From: CAYIGN01 sp964363055 | Lineage (GTDB): Bacteria > Patescibacteriota > Minisyncoccia > Sungbacterales > HO2-52-23 | DNA: 11,115 nucleotides | Assembly (NCBI GenBank): GCA_964363055.1 | Contig: CAYIGN010000022.1 | Coordinates: 1 to 11,115 of the forward strand | Direction of reading: 5' to 3' | Part shown: positions 10,792 through 11,115 of the stretch, piece by piece | How positions within the stretch are numbered: the stretch's first letter is position 1 | Layout: each line of letters opens with the position of its first letter | The notes under the pieces: generated by a model | Told to the model about the DNA's origin: nothing | Databases searched by the model: none | Seen by the model: the letters and a program-made list of their open reading frames with translations, nothing else | Translations under genes and position numbers: made by a program

Positions 10792-11094
10792 TTATTGCGG
10801 CTGAAATTGCGGGGCGGGGATGGTCAGGATGCTGTCAATGCCAAACTGTTTTTGCAGGTAATAGATTATCCCGGCTATGGAAGCCAAAACAAACATCCCG
10901 ATTATTCCCCACCAGATAATGCCTTTGGCCTGCTTGATTTTTTCAGTGTTGCCGGCCGCGGCGATGAGCCGCACGATTCCCCAGGCAAACACCAGAACCG
11001 CAAGCGTAAAAACAAGCAGTGTAACGCTCCCAACGAGCGTGGTGCTGCTTGTGATAATACCCTCTATTTTCGAAGCCGCGCGAGCGATCAGCAT
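10792..11094 (-). CDS. Two-helix T4SS-pilin-like membrane protein, 100 aa (copy 1)
   Basis: Paralogue of the downstream gene. Seen: two transmembrane helices (about 20-46 and 57-80), with the loop GNTEKIKQAKG between them and the GIIGMF core in helix 2. The tail QFGIDSILTIPAPQFQPQ lacks the cysteine pair of copy 2. The start is ATG 11094, with AGG about 6 nt upstream; no longer frame is visible in the remaining 21 nt of the window. As the first gene of the pair, its promoter lies beyond the window edge. Tandem, diverged copies suggest a hetero-oligomer or alternative subunits. Confidence 0.8.
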   Translation of the reverse strand: MLIARAASKIEGIITSSTTLVGSVTLLVFTLAVLVFAWGIVRLIAAAGNTEKIKQAKGIIWWGIIGMFVLASIAGIIYYLQKQFGIDSILTIPAPQFQPQ

Positions 11095-11115
11095 ATCTTG
11101 CCTAAATCAGGATAT

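Noticed and set aside
1..11115. CRISPR array or complete insertion sequence
   Set aside because: No regularly spaced direct repeats and no transposase-like frame were seen on either strand.

Overview
The window looks like a genome fragment from a Patescibacteria/CPR bacterium, possibly a Parcubacteria-like lineage. This is an inference from content. It combines a PilB/GspE-type ATPase preceded by a stand-alone receiver protein, tandem two-helix pilin-like proteins of the T4SS-pilin type, tiny membrane and coiled-coil proteins, a fragment resembling the four-helix-bundle (S23-like) family, several near-leaderless genes, few strong Shine-Dalgarno sites, and three of four tRNA genes without an encoded CCA. 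TGA, TAA and TAG all act as stops, so nothing suggests a recoded genetic code.

Layout. Positions 1-2745 (+) hold a response-regulator receiver protein, the pilus/secretion ATPase and three minute membrane ORFs with their own sigma70-type promoter. At 2753-3614 two small minus-strand ORFs, one with unusual hairpin content, share a divergent promoter region with a plus-strand TrmB-family regulator (3615-4340), whose mRNA leader is a folded repeat-like element. A leaderless coiled-coil gene follows (4471-4737).

From about 4920 to the end everything is on the minus strand. In transcription order (right to left) it runs: two T4SS-type pilin paralogues, a terminator, tRNA-Leu(UAG), the hicB-hicA toxin-antitoxin pair, tRNA-Thr(GGU), rpmG (L33), a probable four-helix-bundle remnant, tRNA-Trp(CCA), a membrane-anchored methyltransferase, pcm, mltG, the L10-leader attenuator, rplJ (L10), rplL (L7/L12), a winged-helix/nucleotidyltransferase-like protein, a perfect palindromic terminator, and tRNA-Val(CAC). 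This recalls the widespread rpmG - tRNA-Trp - secE - nusG - rplK - rplA - rplJ - rplL cluster, but secE through rplA are absent and MTase-pcm-mltG sits there instead.

The most notable points are these. The pcm frame is cut by an amber codon, yet its C-terminal tail continues in frame and runs without a stop into mltG, through an in-frame palindromic repeat. A divergent promoter region carries an 11-bp inverted repeat around a central palindrome. The rplJ start codon directly follows the U-tract of an attenuator. A toxin-antitoxin pair is packed between tRNAs with 2-nt junctions. No CRISPR array or complete insertion sequence was seen.
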